Of a stretch of DNA of 64,000 nt, positions 34,744-42,551 are shown in pieces. This stretch comes from Lachnospira rogosae (GTDB lineage: Bacteria > Bacillota > Clostridia > Lachnospirales > Lachnospiraceae). The notes under the pieces are model-generated. The model had not been told where the DNA came from. It did not search any database and saw only the letters and a program-made list of their open reading frames with translations. The translations under genes were made by a program, and so were the position numbers. The DNA lies in contig NZ_JBBMER010000004.1 of the NCBI RefSeq assembly GCF_040096455.1, positions 1 through 64,000 of the forward strand, read 5' to 3'. Position 1 is the first letter of the stretch; every line of letters begins with the position of its first letter.

Positions 34744-35526
34744 ATGAGAATTGAGGCGGTATATGGGGTGTTAATTCCTTTATTGGGAACAACACTAGGA
34801 GCAGCTTGTGTGTTTTTTATGAGGAAGAATATGAAAGATGGGATACAAAGAAGCCTTACAGGCTTTGCATCCGGAGTTATGGTTGCAGCTTCTGTATGGA
34901 GTCTGCTTATTCCGTCAATTGAACAGTCAGAAAGTATGGGAAGATTTGCGTTCGTGCCGGCACTTGTCGGTTTATGGGCTGGTATGCTGTTCTTGCTGCT
35001 GCTTGATAATATAACGCCTCATCTGCATATTAATAGTGAGGTTTCGGAAGGACCAAGAACTAATCTAAAAAAAACGACTATGCTTGTCCTTGCAGTGACA
35101 ATTCATAATATACCTGAGGGGATGGCAGTTGGTGTTGTGTATGCGGGCTTTCTGCTTGGCAATTCAGGAATTACAGCAATGGCGGCACTTGTGCTGTCGG
35201 TTGGAATAGCAATTCAGAATTTCCCAGAGGGAGCTATTATATCAATGCCGCTAAGAGCTAACGGGCTTGGCAGGGGGGAGTCATTTCTGTATGGATTTCT
35301 GTCAGGCGTGGTTGAACCTGTAGCTGCATTCGTAACGATACTGGCAGCAGGAATAATTACACCTGCAATGCCATATCTTTTAAGCTTTGCGGCAGGAGCT
35401 ATGATATATGTTGTAGTAGAAGAACTTATTCCGGAGATGTCACAGGGGAGGCATTCTAATATCGGAGTAATTGCATTTGCGATAGGTTTTGGAATAATGA
35501 TGATGTTAGATGTGGCATTAGGATAA
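34744..35526 (+). CDS. ZIP-family metal transporter
   Basis: A 260-residue membrane protein with eight predicted helices. The two metal-binding helices are visible: TIHNIPEGMAVGVV and AIQNFPEGAIIS, both with the H/Q-N-x-P-E-G signature, and VEELIPEM near the end. A short His stretch (ITPHLHINSE) lies in the variable loop. It moves divalent cations, probably zinc, into the cytosol. It is the last gene of the CydDC-like operon, with only two bases to the YgbA_NO gene. Confidence 0.92.
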   Translation: MRIEAVYGVLIPLLGTTLGAACVFFMRKNMKDGIQRSLTGFASGVMVAASVWSLLIPSIEQSESMGRFAFVPALVGLWAGMLFLLLLDNITPHLHINSEVSEGPRTNLKKTTMLVLAVTIHNIPEGMAVGVVYAGFLLGNSGITAMAALVLSVGIAIQNFPEGAIISMPLRANGLGRGESFLYGFLSGVVEPVAAFVTILAAGIITPAMPYLLSFAAGAMIYVVVEELIPEMSQGRHSNIGVIAFAIGFGIMMMLDVALG

Positions 35527-35625
35527 ATGTGTATTAGGAACTTGTAAATGTTACTAAAATGTGGTTTACTTATAAGGATATGATATTGATAGGCTTATGC
35601 GTACTGAGAAAGGTATGGTTATTAG

Positions 35626-36180
35626 ATGAGAGTTGGATTAGGTTATGATGTTCATAAGTTAGTTGAAGATAGAAAGCTTATAATCGGTGGAGTAGAGATT
35701 CCTTATGAGAAAGGATTGTTAGGCCATTCAGATGCAGATGTATTATTACACGCAATTATGGATGCACTTTTAGGTGCCGCGGCACTTGGAGATATAGGAA
35801 AGCATTTTCCAGATACAGATGCTGCTTACAAGGGCATATCAAGCATTAAGCTTTTAGAGGAAGTTGGTGTGCTTCTTGATAAGAATAATTATATAATCGA
35901 GAATATAGATGCTACAATTATTGCACAGAAGCCTAAAATGCGTCCTTATATAGATACCATGAGAGAGAATATTGCAAAGGCATTAAAGATTGATGTCAAC
36001 TGTGTTAATGTAAAGGCGACAACAGAAGAAGGTCTTGGCTTTACAGGAACAGGTGAGGGGATATCCTCACAGGCTATATGCAGTCTTGTGTCAGTGTCTA
36101 ATTATATATATGGTGATTCGGATATGACTAACTGTTGCAGCGGCTGTAATGGATGTGCTGCAAGAAGAACACAGGAGTAA
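35626..36180 (+). CDS. ispF: 2-C-methyl-D-erythritol 2,4-cyclodiphosphate synthase with Cys-rich tail
   Basis: A 184-residue MEP-pathway enzyme. It has MRVGLGYDVHKLVEDRKLI (metal-binding D-x-H), GLLGHSDADVLLHAIMDALL and ATTEEGLGFTGTGEGI. The catalytic domain ends near residue 158 as usual. It then carries a tail of about 25 residues with NCCSGCNGCAA, that is four cysteines in eight positions, which is not part of the normal enzyme. The tail could bind a metal. It has its own short intergenic regions on both sides. Confidence 0.95.
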   Translation: MRVGLGYDVHKLVEDRKLIIGGVEIPYEKGLLGHSDADVLLHAIMDALLGAAALGDIGKHFPDTDAAYKGISSIKLLEEVGVLLDKNNYIIENIDATIIAQKPKMRPYIDTMRENIAKALKIDVNCVNVKATTEEGLGFTGTGEGISSQAICSLVSVSNYIYGDSDMTNCCSGCNGCAARRTQE

Positions 36181-36288
36181 GTCTGGTCACAGGATTACAA
36201 TTGAGTAATTATTAGGAATTCAGCATATCTGATTGTGATTAAATATCATATAATAGATTAAGATTAATTAGTTAGGAAGTTATCAGAT

Positions 36289-36957
36289 ATGAAATATTTA
36301 GATTTTATAAAGCAGGAAATGGCTGTCATTATGGATAGGGATCCTGCGATTAAAAGTAAAATGGAAGTGTTCCTTTATCCAAGCTTCTGGGCATTATTAA
36401 AGTACAGAAAAGCCCATAAGCTTTATAAGAAAGGGCATTTCTACAGAGCAAGAAAGCTGTCACAAAGAACAGCAAGAAAGACAGGAATAGAAATCCACCC
36501 AGGTGCAACTATTGGCGAAGGGTTATTTATTGACCACGGACATGGTGTTGTCATCGGTGAAACTGCTATTATAGGAGATAATGTAACACTCTATCAGGGA
36601 GTTACGCTTGGTGGAACAGGCAAAGAGCAGGGCAAACGTCATCCGACACTTGGAAGCAACATAATGGTTGGTGCAGGTGCTAAGGTATTAGGTTCTGTGA
36701 CTATAGGCGATAATTGTAAGATAGGTGCAGGTTCAGTAGTGCTAAAAAATGTGCCACCTAACTCAACAGTTGTAGGTGTCCCTGGCAGAGTTGTTATGAG
36801 AGGTGATGTAAGAGTGCTTGAAGATCTTGACCAGATACATCTTCCAGACCCGGTTATGAGCGATATAGAATATCTTAAGGAGCAGAATAAGAAGCTTAAG
36901 AAACGTATCGCACATCTTGAAAATCTTGTTAATGAGCCAAGAAATATAGAAGAATAG
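36289..36957 (+). CDS. cysE: Serine O-acetyltransferase
   Basis: A 222-residue left-handed beta-helix acetyltransferase making O-acetylserine for cysteine synthesis. Signatures are GIEIHPGATIGEGLFIDHGH with the catalytic His pair, VTLYQGVTLGGTGKEQGKRHPTLG, and KIGAGSVVLKNVPPNSTVVG. The C-terminal coiled segment (YLKEQNKKLKKRIAHLE) is common in clostridial forms. It precedes cysS by 41 bases in the classical Firmicutes order cysE-cysS-mrnC-rlmB. Confidence 0.95.
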   Translation: MKYLDFIKQEMAVIMDRDPAIKSKMEVFLYPSFWALLKYRKAHKLYKKGHFYRARKLSQRTARKTGIEIHPGATIGEGLFIDHGHGVVIGETAIIGDNVTLYQGVTLGGTGKEQGKRHPTLGSNIMVGAGAKVLGSVTIGDNCKIGAGSVVLKNVPPNSTVVGVPGRVVMRGDVRVLEDLDQIHLPDPVMSDIEYLKEQNKKLKKRIAHLENLVNEPRNIEE

Positions 36958-36998
36958 AAGATTAATTTTACCGACATAAAGAAAGGATCAAAGTTATT

Positions 36999-38417
36999 AT
37001 GAAGATTTATAATACACTTTCAAGAAGTAAAGAAGAATTCGTGCCATTAGAAGAAGGCAAAGTTAAAATGTATGTATGCGGACCAACAGTGTATAACCTT
37101 ATACATATTGGTAATGCAAGACCTATGATAGTGTTTGATACAGTAAGGAGATATCTTGAGTACAAGGGATATGATGTTAATTATGTATCTAACTTTACAG
37201 ATGTGGATGATAAGATTATTAAGAAGGCTATAGAAGAAGGAGTTACAGCAGAAGAAATCTCTAAGCGTTATATTAAGGAATGTAAAAAGGATATGGCTGG
37301 AATGAATATTAAGCCAGCAACAACACATCCTCTTGCTACACAGGAAATTGACGGTATGATTGATATGATAAAGACACTTATCGATAAAGGTTATGCCTAT
37401 GAGAAGAATGGTACTGTATATTACAGAACAAGACGTTTTGAGGGTTATGGAAAGCTTTCTAAGAAGAATATAGATGATTTAGAGGCTGGACATAGAGATG
37501 ATGCACACAAGCTTAAGGTATCAGGTGAAGACGAGAAGGAAGATCCACTTGATTTCGTATTATGGAAGCCAAAGAAGGACGGAGAGCCTTATTGGGAGTC
37601 ACCTTGGAGTGAAGGACGTCCGGGCTGGCATATAGAGTGTTCTGTAATGTCTAAGAAGTATCTTGCAGATGAGATAGATATTCACGCAGGCGGTGAGGAT
37701 TTAATATTCCCGCATCACGAGAATGAAATTGCACAGTCAGAAGCCGCTAACGGAGTTCCGTTTGCCAAGTACTGGATGCACAATGCATTCCTTAATATTG
37801 ATAATAAGAAAATGTCTAAGTCATTAGGTAATTTCTTTACAGTAAGAGATATTTCAAAGGAATATGATTTACAGGTATTAAGATTTTTTATGCTTTCAGC
37901 ACATTACAGGAATCCTATTAATTTCAGCCATGACCTTATGGAAGCAGCCAAGAACGGTCTTGACAGAATAATCACAGCAGTTACTAATCTTACACATCTT
38001 GAAAAGAGTGCTAAAGATAGTGCTATGACAGAAGATGAGAAGAAGGTAATAGATTCAACTAAAGACATTTATGGTAAATTTGAAGCTGCTATGGATGACG
38101 ACTTTAATACAGCTGATGCAATATCAGCAGTATTTGAATTAGTTAAGCTTGCTAATTCTAATTCATCAGAGGACAATACTAAGGAATATATAACAGCACT
38201 AAAGGAAAGTATTGTTACACTTGCGGATATATTAGGACTTAAGGTTATTAAGGAAGAAGAACTTCTTGATGAAGATATAGAAGCACTTATCGCTGAAAGA
38301 CAGCAGGCAAGAAAAGATAAGAATTTTGCAAGAGCTGACGAGATAAGAGATGAACTTATGGCTAAGGGAATTATTCTTGAGGATACAAGAGAAGGTGTCA
38401 GATGGAAGAGAGCATAA
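36999..38417 (+). CDS. cysS: Cysteinyl-tRNA synthetase
   Basis: A 472-residue class I synthetase. It has KMYVCGPTVYNLIHIGNARP (zinc Cys and HIGN), GWHIECSVMSKKYL, the zinc site IHAGGEDLIFPHHENEIAQ and KMSKSLGNFFTV. AAGGATC lies upstream. The length is normal. Its end overlaps the mrnC start by 16 bases. It charges tRNA-Cys, and the linkage with cysE couples cysteine supply and use. Confidence 0.97.
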   Translation: MKIYNTLSRSKEEFVPLEEGKVKMYVCGPTVYNLIHIGNARPMIVFDTVRRYLEYKGYDVNYVSNFTDVDDKIIKKAIEEGVTAEEISKRYIKECKKDMAGMNIKPATTHPLATQEIDGMIDMIKTLIDKGYAYEKNGTVYYRTRRFEGYGKLSKKNIDDLEAGHRDDAHKLKVSGEDEKEDPLDFVLWKPKKDGEPYWESPWSEGRPGWHIECSVMSKKYLADEIDIHAGGEDLIFPHHENEIAQSEAANGVPFAKYWMHNAFLNIDNKKMSKSLGNFFTVRDISKEYDLQVLRFFMLSAHYRNPINFSHDLMEAAKNGLDRIITAVTNLTHLEKSAKDSAMTEDEKKVIDSTKDIYGKFEAAMDDDFNTADAISAVFELVKLANSNSSEDNTKEYITALKESIVTLADILGLKVIKEEELLDEDIEALIAERQQARKDKNFARADEIRDELMAKGIILEDTREGVRWKRA

Positions 38418-38857
38418 AAGATAACCTGACAAGTGATATATGGGATGTACTTGGACTAAAAAGTGTAAGTCCAAGACAGCTTTCCCCACTTGTTCTTGCG
38501 TATATAGGTGACAGTATATTTGACTTAGTAGTAAAGACTAAGATAGTTACTGCTGGCAATACACAGGTTAATAAGATGAACAGGGCTGCAAGCAGCATTG
38601 TCAAGGCTGAGTCACAGTCTAAGATGATAGGTTATCTTGAAGATAAGCTTACCGAGGAAGAAGGAAGTGTATACAAGAGAGGCAGAAATGCCAAATCCTA
38701 CACATCAGCCAAGAATGCTTCCATAAGTGATTATAGAAGGGCGACAGGCTTTGAGGCACTTATGGGTTATCTGTATTTGTCAGGACAGTATGAAAGAATG
38801 TGCGAGCTTATTAAAGATGCACTTGACTGGCTTGAAAATGATAATAAACAGGCATAA
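38402..38857 (+). CDS. mrnC: Mini-ribonuclease III
   Basis: A 151-residue single RNase III catalytic domain without a dsRNA-binding domain. The signature is LAYIGDSIFDLVVKTKIV, with YKRGRNAKSYTSAKNAS and TGFEALMGYLYLSGQ providing the second acidic pair. In Bacillus it matures 23S rRNA ends. It starts inside the cysS end, which suggests translational coupling, and is followed by rlmB after 23 bases. Confidence 0.95.
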   Translation: MEESIKDNLTSDIWDVLGLKSVSPRQLSPLVLAYIGDSIFDLVVKTKIVTAGNTQVNKMNRAASSIVKAESQSKMIGYLEDKLTEEEGSVYKRGRNAKSYTSAKNASISDYRRATGFEALMGYLYLSGQYERMCELIKDALDWLENDNKQA

Positions 38858-38880
38858 AAGAAAGGTTAGAATTCATAAAT

Positions 38881-39624
38881 ATGAGATATAAAGAATTAAC
38901 ATTTGAGGGGCGTAATGCAGTCATTGAGGCATTTCGTTCTGGAAAGACAATTGATAAGCTGTTTATTCTTGATGGCTGTCAGGACGGTCCTATAAAGAGT
39001 ATTGTAAGAGAAGCTAAGAAGACTTCAACAATAATTAACTATGTGGACAAGGAAAGACTTGACAGACTTGCCAATACAGGACACCATCAGGGCGTTGTTG
39101 CAATAGGTGCAGCTTATGAATATGCAGAAGTTGAAGATATATTAGAAGCTGCAAGATGCAAGGGCGAAGCACCATTTATATTTGTTCTTGATGAGATTGA
39201 AGATCCACATAATCTTGGTGCAATAATAAGAACAGCTAATCTTGCAGGAGCACATGGTGTTATTATCCCTAAGAGAAGAGCTGTAGGACTTACAGCGACA
39301 GTAGCCAAGACATCAGCAGGTGCAATTAATTATACACCAGTAGCCAAGGTTACTAATATAGCTAACACTATTGAGGCATTAAAGAAAGAGGGCTTGTGGT
39401 TCGTATGTGCAGATATGGGCGGCGAAACTATGTATAACCTTGATTTAAAAGGACCGATAGGTCTTGTTATAGGCAATGAAGGCAATGGCGTAAGCCGTCT
39501 TGTAAAAGAGAAATGTGATTTTGTTGCCTCAATTCCTATGAAGGGAGATATAGACTCTCTTAATGCTTCGGTTGCGGCAGGAGTTATGGCGTTCGAAATA
39601 GTAAGGCAGAGAATGATACAGTAA
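38881..39624 (+). CDS. rlmB: 23S rRNA (guanosine-2'-O-)-methyltransferase RlmB/TrmH family
   Basis: A 247-residue SPOUT methyltransferase. The N-terminal substrate domain begins ELTFEGRNAVIEAFRSG. The knotted domain holds DEIEDPHNLGAIIRTANLAG (motif 1 Arg), VIGNEGNGVSRLV (motif 2) and IPMKGDIDSLNASVAAGVM (motif 3). It is one of the standard mrnC-linked genes. It could modify G2251 of 23S rRNA, and other TrmH-type targets cannot be excluded. Confidence 0.94.
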   Translation: MRYKELTFEGRNAVIEAFRSGKTIDKLFILDGCQDGPIKSIVREAKKTSTIINYVDKERLDRLANTGHHQGVVAIGAAYEYAEVEDILEAARCKGEAPFIFVLDEIEDPHNLGAIIRTANLAGAHGVIIPKRRAVGLTATVAKTSAGAINYTPVAKVTNIANTIEALKKEGLWFVCADMGGETMYNLDLKGPIGLVIGNEGNGVSRLVKEKCDFVASIPMKGDIDSLNASVAAGVMAFEIVRQRMIQ

Positions 39625-39658
39625 TTATATATGCGGGCAGATGGGAATGGAGAATGGT

Positions 39659-40270
39659 ATGAAGCATTATGAGTTGTATAAAGATGAAGAACTTGTAAGT
39701 ATGTATCGTGATGGAGATGCCAGAGCCGTAGATGAGATTATGGAAAGGTATAAGAATCTTGTCAGAAAAAAGGCTAATGCTATGTATATAGTCGGCGGGG
39801 ATAAAGACGACCTTATACAGGAGGGAATGATAGGGCTTTATAAGGCAGTCACAACATATGATGAGCTAAAGGCAGCTTCGTTTGCTACATTTGCCTCACT
39901 ATGTATTAACGGACAGCTTATGAATGCAGTAAAAGCTTCTAATGCCAAGAAAAATACCCCTCTTAATTCCTATGTATCATTTGATACTCCAGCGAACAAA
40001 TCAGATGATGATTCAGATATGAAGCTTGTGGATACATTAGTACACGACAGTGAACAAAATCCAGAAGCACTATACATTGACAGGGAAGTAACAGACAATC
40101 TTGAAGAAAAAGCCTTCGAGTCATTGAGCCCGTTTGAGAAACAGGTAGTAACACTTCTTATGGAAGGTAACGACTATATAAAAATAGCCGACCAGCTAGG
40201 CAAGACACCTAAATCAATAGACAACGCAATACAGCGTTCAAGAAACAAGATAAAAATAATTGTAGATTAG
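39659..40270 (+). CDS. Sigma-70 family factor (SigH-like)
   Basis: A 203-residue sigma factor, read from ATG 39659 because GGAG at 39649-39652 is well placed; in-frame ATGs at 39641 and 39647 are weaker. Region 2 is MERYKNLVRKKANAMYIVGG followed by DDLIQEGMIGLYKAVTTYD. Region 4 is LSPFEKQVVTLLMEGNDY and IADQLGKTPKSIDNAIQRSR. Its position after rlmB matches sigH in Bacillus, although yacP/rae1 is missing between them. It probably directs stationary-phase or competence-like genes, by analogy. Confidence 0.85.
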   Translation: MKHYELYKDEELVSMYRDGDARAVDEIMERYKNLVRKKANAMYIVGGDKDDLIQEGMIGLYKAVTTYDELKAASFATFASLCINGQLMNAVKASNAKKNTPLNSYVSFDTPANKSDDDSDMKLVDTLVHDSEQNPEALYIDREVTDNLEEKAFESLSPFEKQVVTLLMEGNDYIKIADQLGKTPKSIDNAIQRSRNKIKIIVD

Positions 40271-40339
40271 CTATAAATATACTTGATTAATCATTACAAA
40301 AATGATATAAATAAAATTGCTGTAAAATACAGCAGTTAT

Positions 40340-40411
40340 GCTATTGTAGCTCAGTGGCAGAGCACTTCATTGGTAATGAAGAGGTCGGGGGTCCAATTCC
40401 CCTCAATAGCT
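40340..40411 (+). tRNA. tRNA-Thr (anticodon GGT)
   Basis: The acceptor GCTATTG pairs with CAATAGC. The anticodon stem CTTCA/TGAAG holds TTGGTAA, giving GGT. The T arm is GGGGTCCAATTCCCC. The CCA end is not encoded. Confidence 0.95.
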
Positions 40412-40429
40412 TGCGCGAGTAACGAGTAC

Positions 40430-40475
40430 AATACCACCGTCACATAATTCACAAATGTGACGGTGGTATTATATT
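40430..40475 (+). terminator. tRNA-Thr terminator
   Basis: AATACCACCGTCACA (40430-40444) pairs perfectly with 40456-40470 (15 bp). The tail is TATATTAT rather than a pure T run. Confidence 0.8.
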
Positions 40476-40497
40476 ATCATTCCAACCAACTCTACAG

Positions 40498-40638
40498 CTT
40501 GTCCAGTGTCGAGAGAACCAAAAAATTTTCCACCGGGGTATGCTTGCATACATCGGTGGAAAATCTTTTTTGGTTCTCAAAGGCGCAGAGCGCCGCACCA
40601 GACAATGCGAAGAATTGGCTGGTGTGACACTGTACAAG
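40498..40638. ncRNA. Candidate structured RNA or hairpin element with a four-way junction
   Basis: The outer stem is CTTGTCCAGTGTC (40498-40510) with GACACTGTACAAG (40626-40638). Inside are three hairpins: a long one at 40513-40578 (GAGAACC/GGTTCTC, TTTTCCACCG/CGGTGGAAAA and an inner GTATGC/GCATAC); GGCGC-AGA-GCGCC at 40582-40594; and CACCAG/CTGGTG at 40597-40624. The four helices close a cloverleaf-like junction. The adjoining 40640-40850 has a further small hairpin (CACACG/CGTGTG) and no convincing gene. Confidence 0.6.
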
Positions 40639-40849
40639 CGTCCGTTCGCCACCCCTCAACATTCACATATCTCCAATTCCATGTGTCACTACGTATTAGA
40701 CGAGTACCGCGACAACAGAAATAGCAAAGCTATTACTGTTGCAATTAACCAAATCTATGCACACGCTTTTAGCCGTGTGCGTAGGCTGTTTGAATATCTA
40801 AATCAAGTATATGCTTTAAGCCGCACGCAGACAGTCAAATTAAGTAAAA

Positions 40850-41716
40850 TCACCTAACCACCACCGCCTGATAATAATACTTCTGATAATAAGTAACAAA
40901 TTCCTCCATTGACCTCTCCACAATCCCATAAGTCGGGTCAGCCAATGTCACGACCCCTCTGTCAATATCATATCCGGAAAGTGCTGCACAATGCTCATTG
41001 CGAGGCCATGTAAATACAGTCCCATCATCAAGTGTTACATCATTATACTTAACCTCAGGGTCATTATAATTATAGCTTGTCCATACAATAACAGGATGTC
41101 CAAGTGACAATTCGGTAAACAGATCCTCAACCGGTGAGTAACTCATTATGTATGCTGAATAAGACGAATTCTGGCTCTTTAAAAATGAGTTGGCGGCATT
41201 AGCAATAGCAGGAGCGAAACAGCCGCTGCCTGTTGTCTTCCACGGAGAACCCCAGAAATATTCAACGAAACACCCTTGCGTTACAGTGTCACGCATATCA
41301 AGATAATTTCTTGCAAGAGTTTCTTTATCAATGCCATAGCCAAGATAATTAAGCACCTCTGTCAATGATGTTATCTCACAGCCTGTTGGAAGTTCAGGAT
41401 ACTGGCTCACAAAAGGAATATCAAGGCTGAAAGAATTAGGATATTCGTAATTCTCTGCAGCTCTTGTAGTGTGTTCAAGTATTGCTGATTTAATTCTTTC
41501 CGGGTCAACAGAAAGAGTTTCAAGTGTGCTGTCAACATTTAACACAACAGTGTTGTCGTCCTCCTTTTGTTTGTGGTTATCACGGTAATATATGCCAATA
41601 ACCAGACACAGGGCAGTAATAGATATAAGAAGTATAAAGGTTGTTAATATATTTTTTCGTTTCTTGTTATTTTTTTTGTTCTTTTTGTTCTTAGCGGCTT
41701 TATTGTTACCTGCCAT
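40850..41716 (-). CDS. Membrane-anchored C39-like cysteine peptidase (Peptidase_C39_2)
   Basis: A 288-residue protein with a Lys/Asn-rich cytosolic start, one membrane helix near residues 24-44 and an extracellular C39_2 domain from about residue 98. The catalytic Cys is in LPTGCEITSLTEVLNYLG, the His in NEHCAALSGYD and the Asp in TLADPTYG. The lone anchor suggests action at the cell surface, on a peptide or the wall. It is convergent with the tRNA-Thr region and not in an operon with neighbours. The substrate is unknown. Confidence 0.87.
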   Translation of the reverse strand: MAGNNKAAKNKKNKKNNKKRKNILTTFILLISITALCLVIGIYYRDNHKQKEDDNTVVLNVDSTLETLSVDPERIKSAILEHTTRAAENYEYPNSFSLDIPFVSQYPELPTGCEITSLTEVLNYLGYGIDKETLARNYLDMRDTVTQGCFVEYFWGSPWKTTGSGCFAPAIANAANSFLKSQNSSYSAYIMSYSPVEDLFTELSLGHPVIVWTSYNYNDPEVKYNDVTLDDGTVFTWPRNEHCAALSGYDIDRGVVTLADPTYGIVERSMEEFVTYYQKYYYQAVVVR

Positions 41717-41784
41717 ATATAAAATCCTTTTCCTTTATTAATAATTAATGTTAATTTCTTAATATATGTAGTTCCTTGGTGGTT

Positions 41785-42018
41785 TTATATCCGATTGTCA
41801 TCATATAATGCACACCACGCACTGAGCACGTTAAGACAGTCTTTATTAAGCGTGTAGTCCGTTCGTGATACAGTTTTCTCGCAGTTGTTGATTGGCAATC
41901 TTAAATATGAGGTCTGTCCAGTTACAGCAAGAATATGAAGCAATTCTTCAATTTTACCATTGTTAAGAATTTGTTCAAATGAAGATGGAGAAAAATATTT
42001 GTTATTACGATTACGCAT
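41785..42018 (-). CDS. Hypothetical protein (77 aa)
   Basis: The start at 42018 is chosen because AGAGGTGG sits five to twelve bases upstream; the open frame continues further but through the nearby repeat. The 77 residues include SSFEQILNNGKIEELLHILA and a C-terminal LNVLSAWCALYDDN. There is no signal or membrane segment. I do not recognise it. Repeat family A copy 2 begins only 15-66 bases upstream, in the promoter position, and could affect its expression. Confidence 0.5.
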   Translation of the reverse strand: MRNRNNKYFSPSSFEQILNNGKIEELLHILAVTGQTSYLRLPINNCEKTVSRTDYTLNKDCLNVLSAWCALYDDNRI

Positions 42019-42032
42019 TAGCCACCTCTGTA

Positions 42033-42268
42033 TACAATTATGATAATAGGTAATTGTGAAACTCAGTATTACACTTGTAAATATGTGAAAAATCAACAAA
42101 ATCAACAAAGACACGCTTTTGCTACTTGTCGCTCGTAACGGTACTAAGCGACTACAATACAGTCGTTAAGTGCCGGCAGCTCCAAAGTGTCTTCTTATGA
42201 TTTGCTGATTTTTCACTATGCAGCCGTCTATATAACCGAGTTTCGCAAACGCCTACAATTATGATAAT
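42033..42268. repeat. Structured repeat family A, copy 2, flanked by 15-bp direct repeats
   Basis: The core at 42105-42197 matches copy 1 (24071-24163). Outer arms at 42085-42104 and 42198-42216 pair with each other but are unlike the arms of copy 1. The inner hairpin is 42140-42174. The whole is bounded by identical TACAATTATGATAAT at 42033-42047 and 42254-42268, just outside imperfect inverted ends (GAAACTC near 42059 with GAGTTTC near 42239). This looks like an inserted element with a target duplication. Confidence 0.7.
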
Positions 42269-42451
42269 TATATATAAAAATGCCTTAAAGCTCAATCGTA
42301 AAACAGCAATCATTCTAATTTATGGTGTGACTAATTATAATTTGATATGCAGAATACATATGAAGTTCAAGAACATATTATTATAATGAACTTGCTTGTT
42401 TTTTCAGAATAATTAAACTACTTTTGTAAACTTCTTTCATAAACCCATTGA

Positions 42452-42480
42452 TTGAAACTGCCAACTTGTGTTATTATATC
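42452..42480 (+). promoter_or_regulatory. Possible purA promoter
   Basis: TTGAAA at 42452-42457 and TATATC at 42475-42480 have a 17-bp spacer, about 70 bases before the purA start. The rest of 42269-42551 shows no other clear feature. Confidence 0.45.
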
Positions 42481-42551
42481 AGTTGTGGTTTTCTGTTTAC
42501 AGGCCACTAATGTTATATGCTATATTAGGAACTAGCAGAATGGAGGAAGCT

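Noticed and set aside
40540..40857. A 105-codon frame over the structured region after tRNA-Thr
   Set aside because: It begins inside a long hairpin and has no ribosome site. The second half looks somewhat protein-like, so a remnant cannot be excluded, but a working gene is not supported.
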